A DNA stretch of 7,911 bases from UBA1822 sp963634795 (lineage in GTDB: Bacteria > Bacillota > Negativicutes > Veillonellales > Dialisteraceae), in contig CAVHDO010000075.1 in the NCBI GenBank assembly GCA_963634795.1, forward strand, positions 1 through 7,911, in the 5' to 3' direction. Below, in pieces: positions 1 through 6,502 of the stretch; position 1 is the stretch's first letter; each line of letters begins with the position of its first letter. Below the pieces are notes generated by a model, which did no database searches, had not been told where the DNA came from, and saw only the letters and a program-made list of their open reading frames with translations. Both the position numbers and the translations under genes were made by a program.

Positions 1-1100
1 CCGTCAATCAATTTCACCCATTTCGACACCACCGCTTCCTTCCGAAATTTATCGATATTATCCCATGCATGATCCGAAAAATCCTCCCGTACTTCCGGAT
101 GCTCGATAAGATAGCAGATCTTCTCCGCCATCGCATCCACATCAAAAGGCGGGATCAGATACCCATTCACCTTATCCATGATAATATCCGAGGGGCCGGA
201 TTGAATATCAAAGGAAACCAACGGCAGTTTCTTCACCTTCGCTTCCAACAAAACCATTCCAAATCCTTCATAGCGAGAAGTCATGACATAGATACCGTAA
301 TCATTGTACAAATCATAAATATGATCGCTATTCCCCTTGAGTACAAGCCGTCCGTCCAATCCGCTCTCATGGATTTTCATAGCAATTTCTTTTTTATACT
401 CCGCTTCGCCCTCACCGTAAATATCCCATTGCCAATCAGAATGCCTTGCCAAAACTTTCTTGGCCGCTTCAATCAAATATTCATATCCTTTAGAATAATC
501 TATCCGACCTACAGTTATGATTTTCCGGGCATTTATATCATAAAAAGGCGCCTCTGCCAGCAAATCATCATCAATGCAGTTATATATCGCATCCACACGC
601 TTCGCTCTCGGATACCGCTTCTTATATAAAGGAATTTCTCCTTCCGTTAACAAAATCGTCTCATCAAACAAATGATGTAAACAAAAATCAAGTATACCAT
701 TATGAATCCAGCTTCTGTTTACTCTACCTGTAGCCAATCCATACACACTGCCTTGTTCACTCATCACCGCTTTTGTCTTTATTCCGATACAGGCCAAAGA
801 AGCCACTATAGCCAAGCTTCTTCCGCTCGATATACAAATGTCTATTTTTTGCTTTTTCAAAAAAGATCGTAAATGAATCATATCATCAAATAGAGAGTAT
901 CTGACACGCCGCTCCGTTTCATTCAAATAAAATACCGAACAAATTTTATCATTCAAATGAAATATCGGCTGATTTCTATATCGATTAACAATATACACAT
1001 CATAAACCGAGGCCAATGCATTCGCCAAATGAATAAAAACTCTTATTCCGCCATTACACAAAGCCAAGCTATCCCTTATCAAAACAATTTTACGCCTCAT
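1..1100 (-). CDS. GT4 family glycosyltransferase, partial (C-terminus beyond left edge)
   Basis: Retaining GT-B glycosyltransferase of family GT4, expected to transfer a sugar from a nucleotide-sugar to the growing surface glycan at the cytoplasmic face of the membrane. The frame is open from the ATG at 1100 through 366 codons to the window edge with no stop, so only the extreme C-terminus is missing (GT4 proteins are usually 350-400 aa). Visible signatures: the N-terminal glycine-rich loop NGGIRVF (residues 17-22); GRIDYSKGYEYLIEA (198-212), which begins the C-terminal nucleotide-binding domain; and SRYEGFGMVLLEA (275-287), which contains the E-x7-E pair (E278, E286), followed by GPSDII (302-307). 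The start overlaps the stop of the upstream GT2 gene in an ATGA (1097-1100), and a GGAAAGG-type ribosome site lies inside that gene's end, so translational coupling is likely. Donor and acceptor sugars cannot be read from the sequence. Confidence 0.93.
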   Translation of the reverse strand, partial: MRRKIVLIRDSLALCNGGIRVFIHLANALASVYDVYIVNRYRNQPIFHLNDKICSVFYLNETERRVRYSLFDDMIHLRSFLKKQKIDICISSGRSLAIVASLACIGIKTKAVMSEQGSVYGLATGRVNRSWIHNGILDFCLHHLFDETILLTEGEIPLYKKRYPRAKRVDAIYNCIDDDLLAEAPFYDINARKIITVGRIDYSKGYEYLIEAAKKVLARHSDWQWDIYGEGEAEYKKEIAMKIHESGLDGRLVLKGNSDHIYDLYNDYGIYVMTSRYEGFGMVLLEAKVKKLPLVSFDIQSGPSDIIMDKVNGYLIPPFDVDAMAEKICYLIEHPEVREDFSDHAWDNIDKFRKEAVVSKWVKLID

Positions 1101-2155
1101 TCTTGTTTCCCTTTCCTTCGTTTCCTCTGTTTCATCATGTTTTGCCATATCATTTTCAACTTATACGCATACAGCAAAAACCCTGTTCTATATGAAATAA
1201 ATTTCAATGCATATCTCATCCCACATGTCTTCATATCTCCCCGCAATACTGCGCGAAACGGCTCTTCCCCTACCACTTGATTAAATTCTCTGACCTTTGC
1301 CCGCCATGACAATACATTTTGCGGAGAAAGATAATATCTCTTCCCCATATCCGACAACGACTCCAAAATACGATAGCAATAATCCTGCTCCGTATCGGGT
1401 CTATTGTACTTTGCCAAAACCATCAATAGCTTTCTGTGCCGCTCTACCAAATCGGGTCGATAACCCCTCGTCGTGGAATTCAGATTCCCCATCACTAAAT
1501 ACCACACATGCCGCGTCGTCGCCACCTTCGGATCTCCTTCAAGTAGCACTAAATTCCATATCATATCTTGACCCATAAAAAGTTCCGCGGGAAAAGGGTG
1601 GCGCAACGCCAACATCCTCCGAACAATTCGAGCCCAAGGCCCGCGTCCTATATGCCCTTCTTTTGTAGAGAACCATTTTGCTCTCTGCAAAGCGAAAAGA
1701 TGAGCGTACAGCTCTCGCCGCTCTTTGAAATTCAACTCCTGCAGTTCCAATCCCTCGCCTATATAATCCATAAAAGGAATTTTTTCTGCTTCATTATGCA
1801 CAAATCCATAAATAATATCCACATCCGATCTCTTCGCCGCAATTTCCGCTACGTCATACCAAAATTGCTTGGTCACGATGTCATCCGCATCTACGAAAAA
1901 AATATACTCGCCCTGCGCTTTTGTCATCCCAAAATTCCGCGCCACCGATACGCCGCCATGAGGCAAGTGAAATACGCGAAGCAGCGAATACGTCTCGACC
2001 AATCCGTCCAACATCGCCGCATAGGCCGGCTCATTTCCGTCATCCACCAAGAGCACTTCAAAATCCCGCCAAGCGCTTTGATCGATACTATCTAGGCATC
2101 GACGAATTTCCTCTTCCGTATTTCGCCAAGTCGGTATGATGACACTCAAAAACAT
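1097..2155 (-). CDS. GT2 family glycosyltransferase, downstream paralogue (GT2b)
   Basis: Inverting GT-A glycosyltransferase of family GT2, 352 aa. Motifs in order: LSVIIPTWRN (3-12), the first nucleotide-binding strand; LLVDDG (35-40); GGVSVARN (67-74); the DxD-type FVDADD (87-92), which binds metal and donor; and MGQDMIW (194-200), at the position where many GT2 enzymes carry an ED pair near the catalytic base, here Q-D. The C-terminal third is basic and ends in a lysine/arginine-rich tail (about 341-350), fitting membrane-surface association. The start has a GGAAGGA site about six bases upstream. The first 117 codons are almost identical to the neighbouring GT2 gene at 2395-3411 (six amino-acid differences seen), while the rest is only about half identical. 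This points to tandem duplication with later homogenisation of the donor-binding half. The two enzymes may share a sugar donor and differ in acceptor (inference). Confidence 0.95.
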   Translation of the reverse strand: MFLSVIIPTWRNTEEEIRRCLDSIDQSAWRDFEVLLVDDGNEPAYAAMLDGLVETYSLLRVFHLPHGGVSVARNFGMTKAQGEYIFFVDADDIVTKQFWYDVAEIAAKRSDVDIIYGFVHNEAEKIPFMDYIGEGLELQELNFKERRELYAHLFALQRAKWFSTKEGHIGRGPWARIVRRMLALRHPFPAELFMGQDMIWNLVLLEGDPKVATTRHVWYLVMGNLNSTTRGYRPDLVERHRKLLMVLAKYNRPDTEQDYCYRILESLSDMGKRYYLSPQNVLSWRAKVREFNQVVGEEPFRAVLRGDMKTCGMRYALKFISYRTGFLLYAYKLKMIWQNMMKQRKRRKGKQE

Positions 2156-2179
2156 GAAAAATCCTTCCGCGAATCAAAC
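1805..2179 (-). repeat. Direct repeat copy B: leader and donor-domain half of GT2b
   Basis: This stretch matches 3061-3435 at a constant offset of 1256 bases, with roughly 25-30 mismatches by eye. It includes a fully identical block of 68 bases (2025-2092 against 3281-3348). It starts 24 bases before the ATG with GTTTGATT, covers the ribosome site and the first 117 codons, and ends abruptly after the conserved IIYG residues. Confidence 0.88.
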
Positions 2180-2394
2180 TATTCCCCAAAAAAGGAAAAT
2201 ACACACAAATACAACCATATTTCCTTCGAAAAATAATATTCTATACTTCCATCAAATTTTATCTTCGCACAATTCATCAATCAACTTTTTCCACTTCTCC
2301 AGCACGACTTCCTTAAAAATTACTGACCATCAAAGCAATTTTATGTTTCATATTCCATCCTTTCCCCCACTACGGAGGAATCGGATGAAACAAT
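2156..2394. other. 239-nt intergenic gap between the two GT2 paralogues
   Basis: No complete gene of normal size is seen here on either strand. On the minus strand it holds, in order, the distal arm of a hairpin spanning the upstream gene's stop (2367-2409), a short reading frame with a good ribosome site that breaks after 12 codons and continues in the next frame (2252-2351), an A/T-rich weak inverted repeat ending in six T (2188-2226), and the last 24 bases of the duplicated GT2 leader including the ribosome site (2156-2179). The gap is far longer than the other junctions here, which run from a 4-nt overlap to 134 nt, so it looks like a scar of rearrangement or gene loss. Confidence 0.6.
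2252..2351 (-). pseudogene. Short broken reading frame (possible gene remnant or leader peptide)
   Basis: An ATG at 2351 follows AAGGA with six-base spacing, a ribosome site as good as those of the real genes. The frame encodes 12 residues (MKHKIALMVSNF) and stops at TAA 2313-2315 just after a run of five T. Removing one T would join it to the next frame, which stays open to TGA at 2252-2254 and encodes a plausible charged helix starting KEVVLEKWKK and ending in ELCEDKI, giving about 32 residues in all. The product matches nothing I can name. It may be the fused remains of a decayed gene, a regulatory leader peptide, or a chance frame. The ribosome site and the amino-acid make-up of the second segment favour a former gene, weakly. 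Confidence 0.35.
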
Positions 2395-2409
2395 TTACCT
2401 CCGTAGCAG
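2367..2409 (-). other. Hairpin spanning the GT2a stop codon
   Basis: A perfect 9-bp inverted repeat, CTACGGAGG and CCTCCGTAG, flanks a 19-nt loop. On the transcribed strand the first arm is the last three codons of the upstream GT2 gene and the TAA stop begins the loop. Two G-U pairs and a C-G pair extend the stem to about 12 bp. No U-tract follows (the sequence goes on TGGGGGAAAGG), so it is not a classical intrinsic terminator. It could stabilise the 3' end, cause pausing or attenuate the downstream genes. The ribosome site of the short frame at 2351 begins just after the stem. Confidence 0.5.
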
Positions 2410-3411
2410 CATTTTCAACTTATATGCGTACAACAAAAAGCCCGCTTTATACAAAGCGAGCTTCAAAGCAGTCTTGCCCCCCCCCGTCTTCGCGTCAAAT
2501 TTTAACAAGAGGGAAAACGGCTCTGTCCTTGTCATTTGATTGAACTCCTTCACTTTCTGCGACCATGACAACGGATTTTTCGGCGAGAGATAATATCTCT
2601 TTCCAATCTCCGCCAGCGATTCAAAAACGCGACAATAATAATCTCGCTCCGTATCGGGCGTGACATAATTTTGCAACACTTGTAACAATTGCCGATGCCA
2701 TTCTATCAACTCCGGACGACAACCTCGCGTCACTGATTCCGGATTCCCTACGATACAGTACCACACATGCTCCGTCACCGCCATACGCGGTTTTTCTTTT
2801 AACAAATCAAAATTCCATACCATATCTTCTCCGCAAATCAAATCCGAACGGAACGGACAGCGCAACGCAAATGTCCGACGAACCAACCGTGCAATCGACC
2901 CTCGACTCAAATATATCCCATTGACCTTCACATATTTTTTCGCTTGCAACGCGAAGAAATGGCCATACAACTCGCGCGTTTCCTCTTCATTCAGCTCGCA
3001 AAGATCCAATCTCTCACACAAATTATCTATAAAAGGACCTGTTTCCGTATTCCATATTCTGCCATAAATAATATCCGCATCCGGTCTCTTCGCCGCAATT
3101 TCCGCTGCGTCATACCAAAACTGCTTCGTCACGATATCATCCGCATCGACGAAAAGAATATACTCGCCCTGCGCTTTTGTCATCCCAAAATTCCGCGCCG
3201 CCGATACGCCGCCGTGCGGCAAATGAAACACGCGAAGCAACGGATACGTCTCCACCAAGCCGTCCAGCATCGCCGCATAAGCCGGCTCATTTCCGTCATC
3301 CACCAAGAGCACTTCAAAATCCCGCCAAGCGCTTTGATCGATACTATCCAGACAACGACGAATTTCCTCTTCCGTATTCCTCCAAGTCGGTATGATAACA
3401 CTCAGAAACAT
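2395..3411 (-). CDS. GT2 family glycosyltransferase, upstream paralogue (GT2a) with a G9 tract
   Basis: Inverting GT-A glycosyltransferase of family GT2, 338 aa from the chosen ATG. It carries the same signatures as its neighbour: VIIPTW, LLVDDG, GGVSAARN and the DxD-type FVDADD (about 87-92). It has a full GED in CGEDMVWN (about residue 195) where the neighbour has GQD. A frame extension to a GTG at 3426 exists, but that GTG overlaps the AAAGGA ribosome site (3418-3423), which sits six bases before the ATG at 3411. The paralogue starts at the same codon, so 3411 is preferred. Nine consecutive G at 2477-2485 encode Thr-Gly-Gly-Gly near residues 309-312. One base more or less in this run gives a stop after about four to nine altered residues and removes the final 26 residues, including the LLYAYKLKM segment shared by both paralogues. 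The gene may therefore be phase-variable. It lies 79 nt after the SDR gene. Confidence 0.93.
   Translation of the reverse strand: MFLSVIIPTWRNTEEEIRRCLDSIDQSAWRDFEVLLVDDGNEPAYAAMLDGLVETYPLLRVFHLPHGGVSAARNFGMTKAQGEYILFVDADDIVTKQFWYDAAEIAAKRPDADIIYGRIWNTETGPFIDNLCERLDLCELNEEETRELYGHFFALQAKKYVKVNGIYLSRGSIARLVRRTFALRCPFRSDLICGEDMVWNFDLLKEKPRMAVTEHVWYCIVGNPESVTRGCRPELIEWHRQLLQVLQNYVTPDTERDYYCRVFESLAEIGKRYYLSPKNPLSWSQKVKEFNQMTRTEPFSLLLKFDAKTGGGKTALKLALYKAGFLLYAYKLKMLLRR
2477..2485 (-). repeat. Homopolymeric G9 tract within GT2a coding sequence
   Basis: Nine consecutive C on the plus strand are nine G on the coding strand, spanning ACG-GGG-GGG-GGC. The matching region of the downstream paralogue has no such run. 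Long G tracts are known slippage sites in contingency genes of other bacteria, especially surface-glycan transferases. As sequenced, the tract keeps the full-length frame (on). Confidence 0.9.
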
Positions 3412-3435
3412 AAAAGATCCTTTCACAAATCAAAC
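3061..3435 (-). repeat. Direct repeat copy A: leader and donor-domain half of GT2a
   Basis: Partner of the copy at 1805-2179, in the same orientation and reading frame. Recombination between the two would delete exactly 1256 bases and leave one intact chimeric GT2 gene with the downstream C-terminal half. Its upstream edge abuts the heptamer repeat at 3434-3465. Confidence 0.88.
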
Positions 3436-3465
3436 AGTACACAATACACAGTACACAGTGCACAG
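3434..3465. repeat. Heptamer tandem repeat, about 4.5 units
   Basis: On the plus strand the units read acagtac, acaatac, acagtac, acagtgc and acag. On the transcribed strand this is a CTGTGTA-type repeat. It lies between the SDR stop (3491) and the GT2a ribosome site, and ends where the homology shared by the two GT2 leaders begins. Its role is unknown. Change in copy number would alter the untranslated spacer without affecting a reading frame. Confidence 0.8.
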
Positions 3466-3490
3466 GCCTGCTAAGCTTCCCGCTTATCTC

Positions 3491-4525
3491 TTATCCATTT
3501 ATTTCCCGCAAAATTTCCACCGTCCGCGCGACGCCTTCCGGTATCCCATACTGCGCCCGCCAGCCGAGAGCTTCCAGCTTCGTACCGTCCAAAGACGAAT
3601 TGTCCATCATATTGTAGCCGGACGCCTCTTCGTCAGACGGGTTTTCAAAAATAATTTTTCTTCCCGCCGCTTGTGCAAAAGCCTCCGCTATCTCCCGAAT
3701 GCTCACCACGGAAGCGGGATTGGAAATATTATACGCCTCGCCGCTTTTTCCCTCAATCAAAATCGTCAAAATAGCAGACGCGCAATCCAAGCTATAGCAA
3801 TAAGAACGTAGCTGACTTCCTGCGCTTTTCATGACAATGTCCTGCCCTGCCGCCGCATTTCGTGCAAATTGCGCCGAAGCCCGACTGTCCGTTTCCGTCA
3901 TTTCCGGCCCGTAAATATGCCCCGGCCGCGCTATCACAAAATCCGCTCCATATTCTTTTCGATAAGAAGCGCACAGCGTTTCCACCGCCCGCTTTGCCAT
4001 CGGGTAGCAAGCTCTCGGATTCAATTCATCAACAAATCCGTAATCTGTCTCCCGATACGGTTGATTCCCCGATTTTCTCCCGTACACTTCACTGGAAGAA
4101 ATATACAAAACGCGCGTCCGCTTTCCTTTCGCCCATTCCAGCAGCGATTGAATCCCCCGGATATTTGCCATCATCGTCTCCACCGGTTCCTTGGTGTAAG
4201 AAACGGGATCTGCCGGACTGGCCGCATGAATCATAAAATCTGCTTCATCCAATTCGATTTGTCCCTGTGTGGCGTCATAGGCAACAAATCGATATCCGCC
4301 GAAAGGAAACCGGGCCCGCATCCGTTCCTCGCTGCGCCCTGCCAAAAAAATGCGTATCCCCGCCGATTTCTTTTGATTCAAAAAGAAAAGAATTTCAGCA
4401 ATAGCCGAACCAATGAGACCCGTGGCACCTGTCAGAAAAATGGTACGGTCGAACAATTTCTCCGGGTGCGGAATCACAGCCGATACTTTTGCTACATCAT
4501 CTCGACAAAGCATGCTGTATTTCAT
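3491..4525 (-). CDS. Extended SDR family NAD(P)-dependent epimerase/dehydratase (possible sugar-phosphate or CDP-sugar reductase)
   Basis: Short-chain dehydrogenase/reductase of the extended type, 344 aa from the chosen start, a usual length for the family. Visible: the Rossmann loop TGATGLIGS (32-40, GxxGxxG); HAASPADPVSY (100-110), resembling the HLASPASP segment of UDP-glucuronate decarboxylase-like SDRs; YISSSEVYG (141-149) with the catalytic serine; YPMAK (174-178), the YxxxK pair; and PGHIYGP (201-207). Possible starts are TTG 4546, ATG 4531 and ATG 4525. AAGGA at 4532-4536 touches the 4531 ATG but lies six bases before 4525, so 4525 is preferred. It begins 2 nt after the cytidylyltransferase stop, strong evidence of joint function. 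Pneumococcal capsule loci for CDP-arabinitol pair an IspD-like enzyme with an SDR (abp genes, from memory), so making the polyol phosphate for the cytidylyltransferase is plausible. Sugar epimerase or decarboxylase activity remains possible. Confidence 0.92.
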   Translation of the reverse strand: MKYSMLCRDDVAKVSAVIPHPEKLFDRTIFLTGATGLIGSAIAEILFFLNQKKSAGIRIFLAGRSEERMRARFPFGGYRFVAYDATQGQIELDEADFMIHAASPADPVSYTKEPVETMMANIRGIQSLLEWAKGKRTRVLYISSSEVYGRKSGNQPYRETDYGFVDELNPRACYPMAKRAVETLCASYRKEYGADFVIARPGHIYGPEMTETDSRASAQFARNAAAGQDIVMKSAGSQLRSYCYSLDCASAILTILIEGKSGEAYNISNPASVVSIREIAEAFAQAAGRKIIFENPSDEEASGYNMMDNSSLDGTKLEALGWRAQYGIPEGVARTVEILREING

Positions 4526-4527
4526 TT

Positions 4528-5256
4528 TCATTCCTTTTTTATCCAAGTATCCCGATCGGCCTTCAAATACGCCTTGAACAGCTCCAAATCATCTTTTGTA
4601 GTCAATTTGATATTCTTATCCGAGCCCGCCGCGAAATGCAATGTTTCTCCCAATTCCACCATCATCGTATTCGTGTAAGAAGAGCCATAAATTCCGATCC
4701 CTTTTTTAAAGGCTTCATGATACCGCCGATTCAGAATGTCGAAGCGATAGGCTTGTGGCGTGGAAACACGCCGGATGGTTTCGCGTGGAATATAACTTTT
4801 CGTCGTCTCCTCGTCCTCCGGATTCACAATGAAAATCTGCTCATTATACGGCATGGCCGTCACCGCATTGCCATACCGTTTCGCTTTTTCCAGCACATCC
4901 GAAAGGACGGAGGCCTCCACAAGAGGACGAATCCCGTCATGAATAACAATCAAATCGTCATCCTGCGCTTCGCCTTCCAAATGAAAGACCCCATTTCGGA
5001 TCGATTCCTGTCCCGTCGCACCGCCCGTCACAATCCAGCGCAATTTCGTAATACCAAATTGTTTCGCATAGGCTCGCAGCGCTTCTTGCCAGCCGTCAAT
5101 GCACACCACCTCGATCGCATCAATCTGCGGATGCCTCTCAAAACTTTCCAAAGTATAAATGAGTACCGGCTTGTCGTACACATGGATGAACTGCTTCGGA
5201 ATGTCCTGCCCCATCCGCTGCCCGCTCCCGCCGGCAATGATAATCGCTATATTCAT
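4528..5256 (-). CDS. IspD/TarI family cytidylyltransferase (CDP-polyol synthesis)
   Basis: Nucleotidyltransferase that joins CMP from CTP to a polyol phosphate (IspD: methylerythritol 4-phosphate; TarI: ribitol 5-phosphate). From ATG 5256 it is 242 aa, typical for the family. Motifs: GGSGQRMG (9-16) and PKQF (20-23), the CTP-binding signature; TGGATGQESIRNG (77-89); VIHDGIRP (104-111), matching the HD..RP motif; STPQ (165-168); and NIKLTTKDDLE (215-225) with the late lysine. The frame extends upstream to ATG 5307, but those 17 residues are not family-like, whereas MNIAIIIAGG with GGAG at 5261-5264 is the canonical beginning. It follows the TagB/TagF-like gene by 43 nt and precedes the SDR by 2 nt. 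This context favours a TarI-like role in surface polymer synthesis over isoprenoid IspD. The polyol is not determined. Confidence 0.93.
   Translation of the reverse strand: MNIAIIIAGGSGQRMGQDIPKQFIHVYDKPVLIYTLESFERHPQIDAIEVVCIDGWQEALRAYAKQFGITKLRWIVTGGATGQESIRNGVFHLEGEAQDDDLIVIHDGIRPLVEASVLSDVLEKAKRYGNAVTAMPYNEQIFIVNPEDEETTKSYIPRETIRRVSTPQAYRFDILNRRYHEAFKKGIGIYGSSYTNTMMVELGETLHFAAGSDKNIKLTTKDDLELFKAYLKADRDTWIKKE
4532..4536 (-). promoter_or_regulatory. Ribosome-binding site deciding the SDR start
   Basis: AAGGA on the transcribed strand, inside the last codons of the cytidylyltransferase gene. It is six bases from ATG 4525 and directly adjacent to ATG 4531, whose ATG overlaps the upstream TGA as ATGA. 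The spacing favours 4525. Confidence 0.6.
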
Positions 5257-5299
5257 ATTTCTCCGTACCAGCCGCCAAAATTTATTCTCCAAAAAAATA

Positions 5300-6502
5300 T
5301 TACGCATCGCCTTGCCGAATTACTTCATCTATCCGATCCGCCAATATTTCTGCCGCATGTCCGCCTGAATACAGACCGCAAAAATCATGATAAAACCCAT
5401 GCAGTCTTTTTTCATACGCCTGCCCGTCAAAATCCTGAATCAGCCTACACAATTCCTCCGTTGACTTAGCAATCGGAAACGGAATCACTTCCATTCCGTA
5501 GTCTCCGAAACCAACGTCCCGCTGTTTCATATATTCATCCATATCGCCAGCCAATATAAATCCCGGCCTACCCGTCAATCCGAAATCATATATACTGCTG
5601 GAGTAATCTGTCAAAACCACATCGCTTACACTTAATAACTCCTGCATATCCGGATAATGCGTGACGTCATATACTCCTTCTTCTGCCAAACCATTCGCTT
5701 TATCCAAATGAGCAACAATGGGGTGCAAACGAATAAACCCGACCCACTCTCCCCCAAATTTTGCCTCGCAAACTTGTAAAATCTCTCTCCAAGGAAGCCG
5801 ATATATCGAAAGATTTTTCTTCTCCATCTTATTTCTAAATGTTGGCGCGTAAAGTAAAATGTGACAATTGACATCCAATCCCATACCCGCTAATATGTTT
5901 TTTCTCAACTCTTTCGGCGGATTAAAAAAAATATCTTGACGCGGCGTACCACATTTTAAAATTTCTCCATCATACCACATTTTCGTGTGCCATTTATGAT
6001 AAGTAAAACCCGATTCCGCTATCAACAAATCCGCCATTTTGGAATCATTTTTAGCTCGTTTTACATAATCTTTTTCTAATTGATTCTCCACTTCTTCATC
6101 TATTTTTTTAGGTCCAATTCCCCCGTGCCACGTCATAATATAATACTGACCTCTCCTTTTCCTTACGCCCAGTTCTTTCCTTGTATTATCTATCCATACT
6201 CTCGCAGTAACTTGCTCATAAATAGAACGAAGCGACATTTTCCGAACGTCAGCATACGGAACTCTCCTTATTCCTTCCGGAAACTTCTCTTTTTCATCTT
6301 TTGTCATCCATACAATATCGTAACATTTCCCTCTTTTTAACAATTCAAGAGCGATATACTTCCCATTGTCTCCAAACCCTTTCCCCGAAAAATTATCAAT
6401 AACAATTTTATTATTCTGAATAGGAAAAACACGAAATGAGTAATAAAATCCGGAAATTACTGCACTTAAAATTAATTTTACAATATATTTCACGTCATCC
6501 AT
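5300..6502 (-). CDS. CDP-glycerol/CDP-polyol phosphotransferase family protein (TagB/TagF-like)
   Basis: Glycosyltransferase-fold enzyme that transfers glycerol or ribitol phosphate from a CDP-polyol onto a glycan or polyol chain at the inner membrane face, as TagB, TagF and TarL do in teichoic acid synthesis. 400 aa, about the length of single-domain TagB/TarF enzymes. N-terminal hydrophobic stretch (about 5-27) consistent with membrane association, then NKIVIDNFSGKGFGDNGKYI (31-50). Family motifs: TWHGG with a conserved His (124-128), CGTPRQD (184-190), LLYAPTFR (216-223), IRLHP with His260 (257-261), LTDYSSSIYDF (297-307), and SGGHAAEILADRI near the end. The start ATG 6502 has GGGG about ten bases upstream. 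The neighbouring cytidylyltransferase would supply its donor. It may link single polyol phosphates into a capsule repeat or polymerise them; the sequence does not decide. The 5' half is notably A/T-rich. Confidence 0.93.
   Translation of the reverse strand: MDDVKYIVKLILSAVISGFYYSFRVFPIQNNKIVIDNFSGKGFGDNGKYIALELLKRGKCYDIVWMTKDEKEKFPEGIRRVPYADVRKMSLRSIYEQVTARVWIDNTRKELGVRKRRGQYYIMTWHGGIGPKKIDEEVENQLEKDYVKRAKNDSKMADLLIAESGFTYHKWHTKMWYDGEILKCGTPRQDIFFNPPKELRKNILAGMGLDVNCHILLYAPTFRNKMEKKNLSIYRLPWREILQVCEAKFGGEWVGFIRLHPIVAHLDKANGLAEEGVYDVTHYPDMQELLSVSDVVLTDYSSSIYDFGLTGRPGFILAGDMDEYMKQRDVGFGDYGMEVIPFPIAKSTEELCRLIQDFDGQAYEKRLHGFYHDFCGLYSGGHAAEILADRIDEVIRQGDA

Noticed and set aside
69..629. Plus-strand open frame of 186 codons near the left edge
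   Set aside because: It is opposite the partial GT4 gene, whose motifs are continuous and clear. The plus-strand product resembles no known family.
2188..2226. Inverted repeat followed by six T on the minus strand, as an intrinsic terminator
   Set aside because: The stem is about seven mostly A-T pairs with a large loop, far too weak to call a terminator without transcript data.
3412..3426. GTG start at 3426 for GT2a
   Set aside because: It overlaps the AAAGGA ribosome site, and the paralogue starts at the codon matching ATG 3411.
3434..3465. Heptamer array as a CRISPR or replication-origin iteron array
   Set aside because: The units are contiguous 7-mers without spacers, and there is no cas or rep gene nearby.
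3869..5469. Long plus-strand open frames opposite the SDR and cytidylyltransferase genes (up to 326 codons)
   Set aside because: They lie wholly antisense to genes with complete family motifs, their products show no recognisable domains, and they look like by-products of codon bias on the other strand.
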